From Pseudogemmobacter hezensis (lineage in GTDB: Bacteria > Pseudomonadota > Alphaproteobacteria > Rhodobacterales > Rhodobacteraceae), in contig NZ_JABJXT010000008.1 of NCBI RefSeq assembly GCF_013155295.1, positions 1 to 64,000 on the forward strand: DNA of 64,000 nt, written 5' to 3'. The notes under the pieces were generated by a model. It had not been told where the DNA came from. It did not search any database and saw only the letters and a list, made by a program, of their open reading frames with translations. The position numbers and the translations under genes were made by a program. Shown piece by piece: positions 9,213 to 18,319 of the stretch; within the stretch, counting starts at the first letter, position 1, and the number at the start of each line of letters is the position of its first letter.

Positions 9213-9356
9213 GTGACAGATCGCGTTGCCCTCTATCTTGCGCTTGTTCTGGCGGCGGCCATCGGTGCCGATCTGCTGCTGAACCAGGGAGAGTACCTGC
9301 TCTTCATGGCAAGGAAATTTGTCTATCTTGTGGATTGGGTGCAATTCTGGCGCTGA
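9213..9356 (+). CDS. 47-residue membrane microprotein between the two gap genes
   Basis: A small gene with a GTG start at 9213 preceded by GGGAG (9202-9206) and ending at TGA 9354-9356. The product (start VTDRVALYLALVLAAAIGAD) has one hydrophobic helix, an acidic/Asn linker (DLLLNQGEY) and a second amphipathic segment (ARKFVYLVDWVQFWR). I have an impression of similar short proteins beside gap genes in other Rhodobacterales, but cannot verify this here. It sits 39 bp after the first gap gene and 131 bp before the second, on the same strand. A role in anchoring or regulating GAPDH would be speculation. Confidence 0.62.
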   Translation: MTDRVALYLALVLAAAIGADLLLNQGEYLLFMARKFVYLVDWVQFWR

Positions 9357-9396
9357 TTGCGCCAGGATTGCATTGCATTTTTCTGCGTTTCGGTGT

Positions 9397-9410
9397 TGTT
9401 AGCGCTAGCA
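9397..9410. promoter_or_regulatory. palindromic operator candidate upstream of second gap gene
   Basis: TGTTAGCGCTAGCA matches the palindrome TGTTAGCGCTAACA at 13 of 14 positions. It lies 77 bp before the ATG of the second gap gene and after the microprotein stop, so the second gap gene probably has its own regulated promoter. It is the best of the related sites in this window. Confidence 0.55.
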
Positions 9411-9487
9411 GGCCGATGCAGGGGCATCAAAGCCGCAGCGCTGCACATGGGTAGCGCAAAGACACCGCAGCACCGGAGGAACAGGTC

Positions 9488-10489
9488 ATGGCTGTCAAGG
9501 TTGCAATCAATGGATTTGGCCGCATCGGACGCAATATCCTGCGTGCGATCATCGAATCGGGGCGCACCGATATCGAGGTTGTGGCGCTGAATGATCTGGG
9601 TCCGGTTGAGACCAATGCGCATCTGTTGCGTTTCGACTCGGTCCATGGTCGTTTCCCGGCCGAAGTGACGACCGGGCCTGACTGGATTGATGTTGGCCGT
9701 GGCCCGATCCGCGTGACCGCGCTGCGCAACCCCGCCGAGCTGCCCTGGTCGGATGTCGATGTCGTTCTGGAATGCACCGGCATCTTCACCTCGAAAGAGA
9801 AATGCCTCGCGCATCTCGAAAATGGCTCAAAGCGTGTGCTGATTTCGGCCCCGGGTGATGGCGCCGACAAGACCATCGTCTTTGGTGTGAACGACAAGAC
9901 CCTGACCAAAGACGATCTGGTGGTCTCGAATGCCAGCTGCACCACGAATTGCCTCTCGCCGGTGGCGAAGGTGATCAATGATGCGATCGGCATCGAAAAA
10001 GGCATGATGACCACGATCCACAGCTATACCGGCGATCAGCCGACGCTGGATACGATGCATAAGGATCTCTACCGCGCCCGTGCGGCGGCCCTGTCGATGA
10101 TCCCGACCTCAACCGGTGCTGCGAAAGCCGTGGGCCTCGTGCTGCCGGAACTGAAAGGCAAGCTTGATGGCTTCGCAATTCGCGTGCCGACCCCGAATGT
10201 CTCGGTCGTTGATCTGAAGTTCATCGCAAAGCGCGAGACCTCGGTCGAAGAGATCAACAATGCGATCATTGCGGCCGCAGATGGCCCGCTGAAAGGCATT
10301 CTGGGCTATACGAAGTTCAAGAATGTGTCGTCGGATTTCAACCATGACCCGCATTCGTCGATCTTCCACATCGATCAGACCAAAGTCATGGACGGGACCA
10401 TGGTTTCGGTTCTCAGCTGGTATGACAATGAGTGGGGCTTCTCGAACCGCATGGCAGACACTGCTGTGGCGATGGGGCGGCTGATCTGA
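9488..10489 (+). CDS. gap: type I glyceraldehyde-3-phosphate dehydrogenase (NAD-type)
   Basis: A second GAPDH of about 333 residues. The cofactor motif [10 protein letters not shown] is followed by VVALNDLGP, keeping the Asp (D36) that selects NAD. The active site is [12 protein letters not shown] and the C-terminal [12 protein letters not shown] is intact. A strong ribosome site, GGAGGAA, precedes the ATG at 9488. It shares long identical blocks with the upstream paralogue (for example the [12 protein letters not shown] region), so the pair arose by duplication or early divergence. NAD preference and retained Asp suggest the glycolytic enzyme. It is convergent with coaD and separated from it by a compound hairpin. 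Confidence 0.95.
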   Translation: MAVKVAINGFGRIGRNILRAIIESGRTDIEVVALNDLGPVETNAHLLRFDSVHGRFPAEVTTGPDWIDVGRGPIRVTALRNPAELPWSDVDVVLECTGIFTSKEKCLAHLENGSKRVLISAPGDGADKTIVFGVNDKTLTKDDLVVSNASCTTNCLSPVAKVINDAIGIEKGMMTTIHSYTGDQPTLDTMHKDLYRARAAALSMIPTSTGAAKAVGLVLPELKGKLDGFAIRVPTPNVSVVDLKFIAKRETSVEEINNAIIAAADGPLKGILGYTKFKNVSSDFNHDPHSSIFHIDQTKVMDGTMVSVLSWYDNEWGFSNRMADTAVAMGRLI

Positions 10490-10496
10490 ACCAGCA

Positions 10497-10581
10497 AACC
10501 AGGGGCACGGATTTTTCGAAAAATCCGTGCCGATTTCCTCCAGGAAATCGGGGCGCGAGCGGATGCTTTGCGCCCCTGGTT
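10497..10581. terminator. nested multi-hairpin structure between convergent gap and coaD
   Basis: Three perfect or near-perfect hairpins stand in a row: a 28-nt perfect palindrome (10504-10531, GGCACGGATTTTTC arm), GATTTCCT/AGGAAATC (10532-10549) and GGGGCGC/GCGCCCC (10550-10576). An outer stem AACCAGG/CCTGGTT (10497-10503 with 10575-10581) could enclose all three as a cloverleaf. TTTTAT follows on the plus strand. It probably serves as a bidirectional terminator, overlapping the coaD stop, but it is more elaborate than usual. Confidence 0.7.
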
Positions 10582-11076
10582 TTATGTTCTGTATTTTTGT
10601 TCCAATGCCACAGCGACAGCAGGCGGCACGAAGCGACTGACATCGCCATCAAGGCGCGCGATCTCTTTGACAAGCCGTGAGGCGATTGCCTGGCGCCGCG
10701 CATCGGCCATCAGAAATACAGTCTCTACAGTATCGTCCAAAGCACGATTCATGCCGACCATCTGAAATTCATACTCAAAATCGGCAACCGCCCGCAGGCC
10801 ACGGACGATAACACTGGCGCCAACATCACGGGCGCAGTTGATCAGCAGGTTTTCAAAGGGATGCACGACAATCTCGCCGCCACATTCTGCGGTAATCGCG
10901 GCGCATTCAGGCTCCAGCAGCGCAACGCGCTCTTCCAGACTGAACAATGGCCCCTTGTCACGATTGATCGCAACACCAATCACCAGCCGGTCCACCAGCG
11001 CCAATGCGCGGCGGATAATGTCGGTATGGCCGAGCGTAACAGGATCGAATGTTCCCGGATAAAGACCGATGCGCAT
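10582..11076 (-). CDS. coaD: pantetheine-phosphate adenylyltransferase
   Basis: Transfers AMP from ATP to 4'-phosphopantetheine, the fourth step of coenzyme A synthesis. The 164-residue product begins MRIGLYPGTFDPVTLGHTDI, with the nucleotidyltransferase T/HxGH motif (His18). The second signature, ASRLVKEIARLDGDVS, corresponds to the ISSTxxR-like region and binds ATP phosphates. VIVRGLRAVADFEYE is also typical. Length matches the family exactly. It is convergent with gap, and its stop lies in the edge of the compound hairpin. Confidence 0.96.
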   Translation of the reverse strand: MRIGLYPGTFDPVTLGHTDIIRRALALVDRLVIGVAINRDKGPLFSLEERVALLEPECAAITAECGGEIVVHPFENLLINCARDVGASVIVRGLRAVADFEYEFQMVGMNRALDDTVETVFLMADARRQAIASRLVKEIARLDGDVSRFVPPAVAVALEQKYRT

Positions 11077-11186
11077 GGCTAAACCCCTTTTGATCCCGCT
11101 ATCGCTGGCGCAAGCAACAGTATCGCCCGCTTCTGCGCAAGATCAAATCGCCGAAGTCATGCCCCGGTGACAGGGCATGACTGGCC

Positions 11187-11618
11187 TCAATAGCCCATGA
11201 TCATCCCTTCGAGCGCGTCTTTCTCGGCATGCAGTTCCTGCAGCCTTGCCTTGACCACGTCACCGATGGTGATGATGGCCAGCACTTTGCCGCCCTCGAT
11301 CACCGGCATGTGGCGAAAGCGCCCATCGGTCATCTGCTGCAGCACCGCGGTATTGGTGTCGCCGCTGGTGCATGAAACCAGCTTTGCCGTCATCAGCTCG
11401 CTCACCCGGTTTGACAGGCAGCTGGGCCCCGTGCGCCCCAACTCGCGCACGATGTCACGCTCTGACAGGATACCCTGCGCGGTTTTCCCGTCGCTTGAGA
11501 CGATCAGTGCCCCGATCCGCTTTTCAGACAAAAGAGCGGCGGCCTCGGCAATCGTCGCCTCCGGCGCGATGCTGATAACGCCCTCGGGCTTTGATTTCAG
11601 GATCTGGCTGACAAGCAT
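11187..11618 (-). CDS. two-CBS-domain protein
   Basis: A stand-alone CBS-pair protein of 143 residues. CBS1 spans about 8-60 (IAEAAALLSEKRIGALIV, then GILSERDIVREL) and CBS2 about 72-125 (MTDGRFRHMPVI, then AIITIGDVVKARL). Such proteins usually bind adenine nucleotides and modulate a partner enzyme; no partner is obvious here. The ATG at 11618 has GGAGACG just upstream, whereas the earlier in-frame ATG at 11681 overlaps the LysR gene end. It may be cotranscribed with the upstream LysR gene (59 bp gap). Confidence 0.9.
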   Translation of the reverse strand: MLVSQILKSKPEGVISIAPEATIAEAAALLSEKRIGALIVSSDGKTAQGILSERDIVRELGRTGPSCLSNRVSELMTAKLVSCTSGDTNTAVLQQMTDGRFRHMPVIEGGKVLAIITIGDVVKARLQELHAEKDALEGMIMGY

Positions 11619-11677
11619 GGGCGTCTCCTCACTTCCCCTGGTTGTCAGAAGAAGCGTCCGCCAGCGCATCTCATCTG

Positions 11678-12601
11678 TCAAGCCTTCTGCGTGTCGTGAT
11701 GGCCAGAGCCGCCCATTTCCAGCCGGGCCATCTCGGCCCTTGTCTCGCGGATCAGGAGTTGCGCAAAGCGGTTCAGTCGCTGCACGCGCCCGTCATCGGC
11801 ATGCCGGATCAGCCAGAAAGACCGCGTCAGCCCCACCTCTTCAGGCAGGATCTGCCGCAATTCGGGCGCGGCTGGCAGCGCGAAATCATGAACGATGCCG
11901 ACCCCTGCCCCCTGGCGCAGAAAATTCAGCTGGACTGAGACCGAATTCGAGGAAATCGCCACCTGGGGGGCGCCAAGCTCGGCCAGGTAGTCCAGCTCTT
12001 TGTCAAAGATCAGATCCGGGATATAGCCCACGAATTGCAAGCCTTTCAGCTCGGCCCGTGAAAGCGGTATGTGATTGGCGGCAAGCCAGGCGTCAGAGGC
12101 TGCCAGCACCAGGCGGTAATCGGTCAGCTTTTGCACTGTCAGCCGCCCGGCCTCGGGGCGTGAGACGCCGATCGCCATATCCGCCTCACGTTTTGACAGG
12201 TTGAACACCCGTGGCAAGGCGACGATCTGCACCTCAAGCCCTGGATTTTCAGCGCAAATCCGCGAGATAACCGAGGGCAGAAGATAGTTCGCACAACCAT
12301 CGGGCGCCCCCAGCCTGATCAGCCCGGTCAGCGCCTCGCCGCCGCCCGGGCTTGCCAGGGCCTCGGCTGCGGCCAGCATCGCCGCCTCGGCACGTTCGGC
12401 GGCAGGCAGCAGCCGCTCGCCTGCCGGGGTCAGCTGATAGCCCTGGGGGCTGCGGGCAAAAAGACGCTGGCCGAGCGCCTCTTCAAAACGAGAAATCCGT
12501 CGCCCAACGGTTGCCGCATCTATCCTGAGCCGCTTCCCGGCCCCCGACAGGCTTTCATATCGCGCAACTTCAAGGAAAATGCGCAGATCATCCCAGTCCA
12601 T
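11678..12601 (-). CDS. LysR-family transcriptional regulator divergent from mmsA
   Basis: A LysR-type regulator of 307 residues. The N-terminal winged helix-turn-helix is clear: MDWDDLRIFLEVARYESLS, then RIDAATVGRRISRFEEALG and LFARSPQGYQLTPAG. The C-terminal two-lobed ligand domain follows (about 95-295). Divergent placement 124 bp from mmsA, with a direct repeat TTGCAAAA in between, fits the usual LysR pattern of controlling the neighbour and itself. The inducer is unknown; intermediates of valine, thymine or myo-inositol breakdown would be natural candidates given MmsA, but that is inference. Confidence 0.9.
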   Translation of the reverse strand: MDWDDLRIFLEVARYESLSGAGKRLRIDAATVGRRISRFEEALGQRLFARSPQGYQLTPAGERLLPAAERAEAAMLAAAEALASPGGGEALTGLIRLGAPDGCANYLLPSVISRICAENPGLEVQIVALPRVFNLSKREADMAIGVSRPEAGRLTVQKLTDYRLVLAASDAWLAANHIPLSRAELKGLQFVGYIPDLIFDKELDYLAELGAPQVAISSNSVSVQLNFLRQGAGVGIVHDFALPAAPELRQILPEEVGLTRSFWLIRHADDGRVQRLNRFAQLLIRETRAEMARLEMGGSGHHDTQKA

Positions 12602-12626
12602 CCTGCCCCCGTGTTAAGGCTGAGTC

Positions 12627-12642
12627 TTGCAAAATTGCAAAA
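12627..12642. promoter_or_regulatory. tandem TTGCAAAA repeat in the LysR-mmsA intergenic region
   Basis: Two adjacent copies of TTGCAAAA lie 26 bp upstream of the LysR start and 84 bp upstream of the mmsA start. Further GCAAA/GCAA elements lie on the mmsA side (12671-12675, 12702-12705 and 12708-12712). The AT-rich block stands out in this GC-rich region and could hold the divergent promoters and regulator site. No footprint is implied. Confidence 0.4.
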
Positions 12643-12725
12643 TACATTTGGGATAATGGTGCTTTGATCAGCAAATGTGCAATGGTAGTTTTCTGCCAAA
12701 GCAATCGCAAATCGGAGGAACAGCC

Positions 12726-14225
12726 ATGGCTGAGATTGGTCACTGGATCGACGGGAAACTGGTTAAGGGCACCTCGGGCCGCTTTACCGATGTGTTCAAC
12801 CCCGCAACCGGCGAAGTGCAGGCCCGTCTTGCGCTGGCCACCCCGGCCGAGCTGGACGCCGCGATCCAGTCTGCCGCGAAAGCGCAGCTGAAATGGCAGG
12901 CCGTCAACCCGCAGCGCCGCGCCCGCGTGATGATGGCCTTCGCCGCGCTGATCAACCGCGACATGGAAAAGCTGGCCGAGATGGTCTCGCGCGAGCATGG
13001 CAAGACCATTCCCGATGCCAAAGGCGATGTGCAGCGCGGGCTGGAAGTGGTTGAGGTCTGCATGGGCGCGCCTGCGCTGATGAAGGGCGAGTTCACCGAT
13101 TCCGCAGGCCCCGGCATTGATATTTACTCGATGCGGCAGGCACTTGGCGTTGTGGCTGGCATCACGCCCTTCAACTTCCCGGCGATGATTCCGCTGTGGA
13201 AGCTGGCACCGGCGATCGTGTCCGGCAATGCGATGATCTTGAAACCGTCCGAGCGCTGCCCCTCGACCTCGCTTTACCTCGCGGAACTGCTGAAAGAAGC
13301 GGGGCTGCCCGATGGCGTGCTGCAGGTGGTCAATGGTGACAAGGAAATCGTCGATGCGATCCTTGATCATGAGGTGATCCAGGCGGTTGGCTTTGTCGGC
13401 TCGACCCCGATTGCGCAATATATCTATGGCCGCGCCGCAACCAACGGCAAGCGCGCGCAATGCTTCGGCGGCGCGAAGAACCATATGATCATCATGCCCG
13501 ACGCCGATCTCGACAAGGCGGCGGATGCGCTGATCGGCGCCGGTTTTGGTGCTGCGGGCGAGCGTTGCATGGCGATCTCGGTCGCGGTTCCGGTTGGTCA
13601 GAAAACCGCCGATGCGCTTATCGAAAAGCTGGTGCCGCGCATCGAAAAGCTGAAAGTCGGCCCCTATACCGCAGGTGACGATGTCGATTTCGGGCCGGTG
13701 ATCACCGCCGCTTCGGCGCAGCGGATCCGTGGGCTGATCGATTCGGGTGTGGAACAGGGGGCGAAACTGGTGGTCGATGGCCGCGGCTTCAAGCTGCAGG
13801 GCTATGAGAATGGCTTCTTCGTCGGCCCGACCCTGTTCGACAATGTCAGCCCCGAGATGGAGATCTACAGGCAAGAGATCTTTGGCCCGGTTCTGACCCA
13901 GGTGCGCGCGGAAAGCTATGAAGAGGCGCTGAACCTGGTGATCGACAATGAATACGGCAATGGCACCGCGATCTTCACCGCCGATGGCGATACCGCCCGC
14001 GACTTCGCCAGCCGGGTGAATGTCGGCATGGTTGGCATCAACTTCCCGATCCCGGTGCCGCTGAGCTATTTCACCTTTGGCGGCTGGAAAAAGTCGGCCT
14101 TTGGCGATCTGAACCAATATGGTCCCGATGCGCTGCGTTTCTACACCAAGACGAAAACGGTGACGGCGCGCTGGTTCTCGGGCATCAAAGAAGGCGCCTC
14201 GCTGAATTTCAAGGCGATGGACTGA
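12726..14225 (+). CDS. mmsA: CoA-acylating methylmalonate-semialdehyde dehydrogenase
   Basis: Oxidises methylmalonate semialdehyde (or malonate semialdehyde) to propionyl-CoA (acetyl-CoA) with NAD and CoA, in valine, pyrimidine and inositol catabolism. The 499-residue product shows MmsA signatures: HWIDGKLVKGTSGR at the N-terminus, ITPFNFPAMIPLWK, GGAKNHMIIMPDAD, and the catalytic Cys281 in AAGERCMAIS. The C-terminal FFTKTKTVT-like motif reads FYTKTKTVTARW. The ATG at 12726 has GGAGGAA upstream. It stands alone with its divergent LysR gene; no mmsB or acyl-CoA dehydrogenase is adjacent. A hairpin terminator follows. Confidence 0.95.
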   Translation: MAEIGHWIDGKLVKGTSGRFTDVFNPATGEVQARLALATPAELDAAIQSAAKAQLKWQAVNPQRRARVMMAFAALINRDMEKLAEMVSREHGKTIPDAKGDVQRGLEVVEVCMGAPALMKGEFTDSAGPGIDIYSMRQALGVVAGITPFNFPAMIPLWKLAPAIVSGNAMILKPSERCPSTSLYLAELLKEAGLPDGVLQVVNGDKEIVDAILDHEVIQAVGFVGSTPIAQYIYGRAATNGKRAQCFGGAKNHMIIMPDADLDKAADALIGAGFGAAGERCMAISVAVPVGQKTADALIEKLVPRIEKLKVGPYTAGDDVDFGPVITAASAQRIRGLIDSGVEQGAKLVVDGRGFKLQGYENGFFVGPTLFDNVSPEMEIYRQEIFGPVLTQVRAESYEEALNLVIDNEYGNGTAIFTADGDTARDFASRVNVGMVGINFPIPVPLSYFTFGGWKKSAFGDLNQYGPDALRFYTKTKTVTARWFSGIKEGASLNFKAMD

Positions 14226-14270
14226 TCCAGTCGCGGCGGGCGTTATGCTCGTCGCCCATATGAGACCAGG

Positions 14271-14295
14271 GGCACCCTTTCGGGGGTGCCTTTCT
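14271..14295 (+). terminator. rho-independent terminator after mmsA
   Basis: GGCACCC (14271-14277) and GGGTGCC (14284-14290) form a stem around TTTCGG, followed by TTTCT. It sits 46 bp after the mmsA stop and just before the 3' end of the convergent amidotransferase gene. Confidence 0.75.
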
Positions 14296-14310
14296 CATGC
14301 GACGCAGCGC

Positions 14311-15105
14311 TTATGCGGCCTCAGCCAGGCGGCAGGGCATGAAAGGCTGCACTTCGACGCGATTGGCGATGAAGGTGCAGAAACTGGCGGGGGGAACCTC
14401 GATCCAGCCGCCCTCTTCCGCCTCTAGTGGTTCCGAGACGACCGCCATCCCCTTGCGGCTTTCCGACCAGCGATACCAGAGCGAGGGCGCAAATTCGTCG
14501 CTGGAATAGCGGATCGCATAAAGCGATTTGCCATCCGACAGCGCCGCCGCCAGCCGCAGATAGGGGGCCGCCCCCTTGCGCCGGGCCAGGGCGATGAACC
14601 TGGCGCAGGCGCGTTCCAGCGCGGCGCGGGGATCGGCCTCCAGCCCCTCAGACAGCGCCACAAGGAACAGCGCCTCACTGTCGGTCGCCCCTTTGCGCTG
14701 CGGATAAAGCGCCTCTGGGATCATCATCTCGGCATCGCGGCGAAAGGCGTCATAGCCGCCGATCTGGCCGTTGTGCATGAAGCTCCACCGTCCGGCGGTG
14801 AAAGGATGGCAGTTGTTGCGGCTGGTCGCCGTCCCTGTCGAGGCGCGGACATGGGCCATAAACAGCCCCGATTTGACCTGGGCGGTCAGGCTTTTCAGGT
14901 TCGGATCCGACCAGGCAGGCATCACATCGCGGTAAAGGCCGGGCGTCTCACGCTCGCCATACCAGGCGATGCCAAAACCATCGGCATTGATGGCGGTATG
15001 GCATTGGGTGGCGCAATGGCTTTGATGGATCAGCGAGTGACCGGGGCGTGAAACGATGTCTTCGAGGAAAATCGGCTCACCGCTATAGGCCGCCCAACGA
15101 CACAT
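14311..15105 (-). CDS. class II glutamine amidotransferase (YafJ-like)
   Basis: A stand-alone N-terminal-nucleophile glutamine amidotransferase domain of 264 residues. The invariant Cys2 follows the initiator Met (MCRWAAYSGEP). Other glutaminase motifs are GFGIAWYG (NADGFG), MAHVRASTGT and FMHNGQIGGY, matching the YafJ/EgtC-type class II fold. There is no synthetase domain, so the partner or acceptor is unknown. The start is fixed by the need for Cys at position 2. It is convergent with mmsA. Confidence 0.9.
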   Translation of the reverse strand: MCRWAAYSGEPIFLEDIVSRPGHSLIHQSHCATQCHTAINADGFGIAWYGERETPGLYRDVMPAWSDPNLKSLTAQVKSGLFMAHVRASTGTATSRNNCHPFTAGRWSFMHNGQIGGYDAFRRDAEMMIPEALYPQRKGATDSEALFLVALSEGLEADPRAALERACARFIALARRKGAAPYLRLAAALSDGKSLYAIRYSSDEFAPSLWYRWSESRKGMAVVSEPLEAEEGGWIEVPPASFCTFIANRVEVQPFMPCRLAEAA

Positions 15106-15183
15106 GATCTGCCCTTCCCGCTAAAAACTGCCGGGCCTGCCTGATTCACCGCAAAGCCCGAACCCTATGGCCAGAATACAGAA

Positions 15184-15211
15184 CGGGCCGGGCGATGACA
15201 GCCCCGGCCCG
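15184..15211 (-). terminator. hairpin downstream of the alaS-DUF1330 genes
   Basis: GGGCCGGG (15185-15192) and CCCGGCCC (15203-15210) form an 8-bp GC stem with a 10-nt loop. It lies 46 bp beyond the DUF1330 stop in the minus direction. The T tract is poor, so it may need Rho or simply protect the 3' end. Confidence 0.55.
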
Positions 15212-15256
15212 CTCAATAAGCACAGATCTGATGAATCCTGCCTTAAAAAGCAGCGA

Positions 15257-15547
15257 TTATTCTGCCGCCTCGACCACCACGAGATCACGGACCGCCGCGC
15301 CCCGGGCATGATCCAGAGCCGCCTGATAGGCCTCCGAGTGATAGCAGGCCACCGCCGTTTCAAGATCGGGGAAGCGGGCCAGCACATTTCGGGCACGGTC
15401 CCGGCCCTCAAGCTGCACATAGCGCCCGCCCCGTGCAAGGAATACGCCGCCATGCGCGGCAATCGCCGCGGTCGCGCCTTTGGCATAAAGCGCGTAAGCG
15501 GCCTCATCCGTCACTTCGACATGGGCGATCCAGAAGGCGACCGGCAT
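15257..15547 (-). CDS. DUF1330 (dimeric alpha-beta barrel) protein
   Basis: A 96-residue DUF1330 protein with a ferredoxin-like dimeric barrel fold. Family features: AFWIAHVEVTDEAAYALYAK, GGVFLARGGRY and a central SEAYQAALDHARGAAVRDLVVVE. Only one base separates its start from the alaS stop, so it is almost certainly cotranscribed with alaS. The biochemical role of the family is unknown; the structural relatives include stress-inducible and monooxygenase-like proteins. A hairpin follows downstream. Confidence 0.88.
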   Translation of the reverse strand: MPVAFWIAHVEVTDEAAYALYAKGATAAIAAHGGVFLARGGRYVQLEGRDRARNVLARFPDLETAVACYHSEAYQAALDHARGAAVRDLVVVEAAE

Positions 15548-15548
15548 C

Positions 15549-18206
15549 TCAGCCGCCGATCACGGCTTCGGCCGCTTTGATCGCTGCATCGGCCCCGGCA
15601 ATGTCATTGCCCCCGGCCTGCGCCATATCCGGGCGGCCACCGCCGCCTTTACCGCCCAGGGCCGCCGCTGCCGCCTTGACCAGATCTACCGCCGACAGAC
15701 GATCCCGCAGATCCTGGGTCACACCGGCTGCCACCGCAGGTTTCGCGCCGGTATCGGCAATCAGCAGCACCGCCCCCGAGCCAAGCCGGGTCTTCATCTC
15801 ATCGATCAGCGCCGGAAGATCCTTGCCAGAGACCCCCTTCATCACCTGAGCAATCAGCTTTACGCCGTTGATTTCACGCGCTTCCGGGCCAGCGGCACCG
15901 CCGCCGCCCATCGCCAGCTCGCGCCGCAGGTTTGCCACATCGCCTGCCAGCTGACGGCGCTCTTCGGCAAGGGCACGAACGCGTTCGACCACTTCGGAAA
16001 CCGGGGCTTTCAGCACGGCTGCCAGCTCTGACAGACGCGCATCCTGGGCCCGCAGATGGGCCAGAGCCGCCGCGCCCGTCAGCGCCTCGATCCGGCGAAC
16101 ACCTGCCGAAGAGGCGCTGTCGCCCAGCAAAACAAAGGCCCCGATGTCGCCGGTGCGGGCCACATGGGTGCCGCCGCAAAGCTCCAGGCTATAGGTCTGG
16201 CCATCGGCACCCTTGCCCGAGCCAGGCAGACGCCCCATCGAGACCACGCGGACCTCATCGCCATATTTCTCACCAAACAGCGCCTGGGCACCGATGGCAC
16301 GGGCATCGTCAGGCGTCATGATCCGCGTCTCGACCGAGGTGTTCTGGCGGATATAGTCATTCACCTCGGCCTCAACCTGGGCCAGCTCGGCCGCAGTCAG
16401 CCCCTGGCCATGCGAAAAGTCAAAGCGCAGACGGTCCGGCGCATTCAGCGAGCCCTTTTGCGCCACGTGATCGCCAAGCGCCTCGCGCAGGGCCTCATGC
16501 AGCAGGTGGGTCGCCGAGTGGTTGGCGCGGATCGCCGAGCGGCGGCTGTGATCAACCTCAAGCCGCGCGGGCTGGCCCTTGGCGATACCGCCCTCAATAA
16601 CCTTGCCGATATGGATAAAGATCCCGGCGGCCTTTTTGGTGTCGCTGATCTCGACCACCCCGGTATCGGTGCGGATCAACCCGCTGTCACCAACCTGGCC
16701 ACCGCTTTCAGCGTAGAAAGGCGTCTGGTTGACGACGATCTGAACAGCCTCTCCGGTCTGGGCGGCACCGATCTCAGCGCCCTCGCGCACCAGGGCCTGA
16801 ATGACGCCTTCAGCGGTCTCTGTCTCATAGCCCAGAAACTCGGATACGCCTTTGGATTCAGCCAGTTCGAACCAGATCTTCGCGTCTTTTGCCTCGCCCG
16901 TGCCCGACCAGGCGGCGCGGGCTTTCTGGCGCTGTTCATCCATCGCGGCGTCAAAACCGGCGACATCGACATTGCGGCCCATTTCGCGCAGCGCGTCCTG
17001 GGTCAGATCAAGCGGGAAACCGTAGGTGTCATAAAGCTTGAAGGCCGCGCCGCCGGGCAGATCGGCCCCTTCGGGGATCTTCGCCAGTTCCTCGTCCAGC
17101 AGCTTCAGACCGCGATCGAGCGTCTGGCCGAATTTGGTCTCTTCCAGCTTCAGCGTTTCCTCGATCAGGCTTTGGGCCCGGGTCAGCTCGGGGTAAGCGG
17201 CGCCCATCTGGCGCACGAGGGCTGGCACCAGACGGTGCATCACCGGATCCTTGGCACCCAGCATGTGGGCATGACGCGCGGCCCGGCGCAGGATGCGGCG
17301 CAGCACATAGCCGCGCCCCTCATTCGAGGGCATCACACCATCGGCGATCAGGAAAGAGGTCGAGCGCAGGTGATCGGCGATCACGCGGTGATGCACCTTG
17401 CCGGTGCCATCGGGATCGGTCGAGGTGACATTGGCCGAGGCCTCGATCAGCGAGCGCATCAGATCAGTGTCGTAATTGTCGTGCTTGCCCTGCAAAAGCG
17501 CGCCGATCCGCTCCAGCCCCATGCCGGTGTCGATCGACTGCATCTCAAGGGGGCGCATCGTGCCATCCTCGAACTGCTCATTTTGCATGAAGACGTTGTT
17601 CCAGATCTCGATGAAACGGTCGCCATCCTCATCGGCCGAGCCGGGCGGGCCACCCCAGATCGAGGGGCCATGATCGTAGAAAATCTCGGTGCAGGGGCCG
17701 CAGGGTCCGGTCGGCCCCATACGCCAGAAATTGTCATCCGAGGCGATGCGGATGATGCGATCATCCGTCAGCCCCGAGACCTTTTTCCAGATCGAGGCGG
17801 CCTCATCATCGGTATGGTAAACCGTGACCAGCAGCTTGTCTTTGGCAAGGCCGAAGTCTTTGGTCAGCAGTTCCCAGGCGAAGGCGATGGCCTGATCCTT
17901 GAAATAATCGCCGAAAGAGAAATTCCCCAGCATTTCAAAGAAGGTGTGGTGGCGCGCAGTATAGCCGACATTGTCGAGATCGTTGTGCTTGCCGCCCGCC
18001 CGCACACATTTCTGCGCGGTGGTGGCGCGCTTGTAATCGCGATGCTCGGTGCCGGTGAACAGGTTCTTGAACTGCACCATGCCCGAATTGGTGAACATCA
18101 GCGTCGGGTCATTCCTGGGCACCAGCGGCGAGCTTTCAACAACGCGGTGCCCGTTCTTCTTAAAGAAGTCGAGATAGGTGGTGCGGATGTCGTTAAGCGA
18201 CGCCAT
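15549..18206 (-). CDS. alaS: alanyl-tRNA synthetase
   Basis: Charges tRNA-Ala with alanine, 885 residues. The N-terminal class II core begins [20 protein letters not shown] and includes the motif 2-like [10 protein letters not shown]. The editing domain carries [11 protein letters not shown] and the zinc-binding CGGTH motif. The C-terminal region has the Gly-rich C-Ala domain ending in a conserved [12 protein letters not shown] stretch. The ATG at 18206 is preferred over the frame start at 18314, whose extra residues are not family-like; GGAGG lies upstream at about 18214-18218. recA ends 172 bp upstream, with a terminator between. Confidence 0.97.
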   Translation of the reverse strand: MASLNDIRTTYLDFFKKNGHRVVESSPLVPRNDPTLMFTNSGMVQFKNLFTGTEHRDYKRATTAQKCVRAGGKHNDLDNVGYTARHHTFFEMLGNFSFGDYFKDQAIAFAWELLTKDFGLAKDKLLVTVYHTDDEAASIWKKVSGLTDDRIIRIASDDNFWRMGPTGPCGPCTEIFYDHGPSIWGGPPGSADEDGDRFIEIWNNVFMQNEQFEDGTMRPLEMQSIDTGMGLERIGALLQGKHDNYDTDLMRSLIEASANVTSTDPDGTGKVHHRVIADHLRSTSFLIADGVMPSNEGRGYVLRRILRRAARHAHMLGAKDPVMHRLVPALVRQMGAAYPELTRAQSLIEETLKLEETKFGQTLDRGLKLLDEELAKIPEGADLPGGAAFKLYDTYGFPLDLTQDALREMGRNVDVAGFDAAMDEQRQKARAAWSGTGEAKDAKIWFELAESKGVSEFLGYETETAEGVIQALVREGAEIGAAQTGEAVQIVVNQTPFYAESGGQVGDSGLIRTDTGVVEISDTKKAAGIFIHIGKVIEGGIAKGQPARLEVDHSRRSAIRANHSATHLLHEALREALGDHVAQKGSLNAPDRLRFDFSHGQGLTAAELAQVEAEVNDYIRQNTSVETRIMTPDDARAIGAQALFGEKYGDEVRVVSMGRLPGSGKGADGQTYSLELCGGTHVARTGDIGAFVLLGDSASSAGVRRIEALTGAAALAHLRAQDARLSELAAVLKAPVSEVVERVRALAEERRQLAGDVANLRRELAMGGGGAAGPEAREINGVKLIAQVMKGVSGKDLPALIDEMKTRLGSGAVLLIADTGAKPAVAAGVTQDLRDRLSAVDLVKAAAAALGGKGGGGRPDMAQAGGNDIAGADAAIKAAEAVIGG

Positions 18207-18319
18207 GGCCGGGCCTCTTTTATGGAGGAAAACAGGGTTCAGGCCTCCGTGTAACGGTGCGGCCTGCCCCTGTCCAGGGGGAACCGCAGCCGAAAATGCG
18301 CCCAGGGCATCCACAATGC

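Noticed and set aside
10504-10531. Simple intrinsic terminator for gap
   Set aside because: The palindrome is not followed directly by a T run; the terminator role is better assigned to the whole compound structure.
12588-14117. 509-residue open frame on the minus strand
   Set aside because: Antisense to mmsA, whose catalytic motifs are intact; the shadow is rich in His, Arg and Gln and has no domain.
16056-18254. 732-residue open frame on the plus strand
   Set aside because: Antisense to alaS, which has complete synthetase motifs. Long shadows are expected at this GC content.
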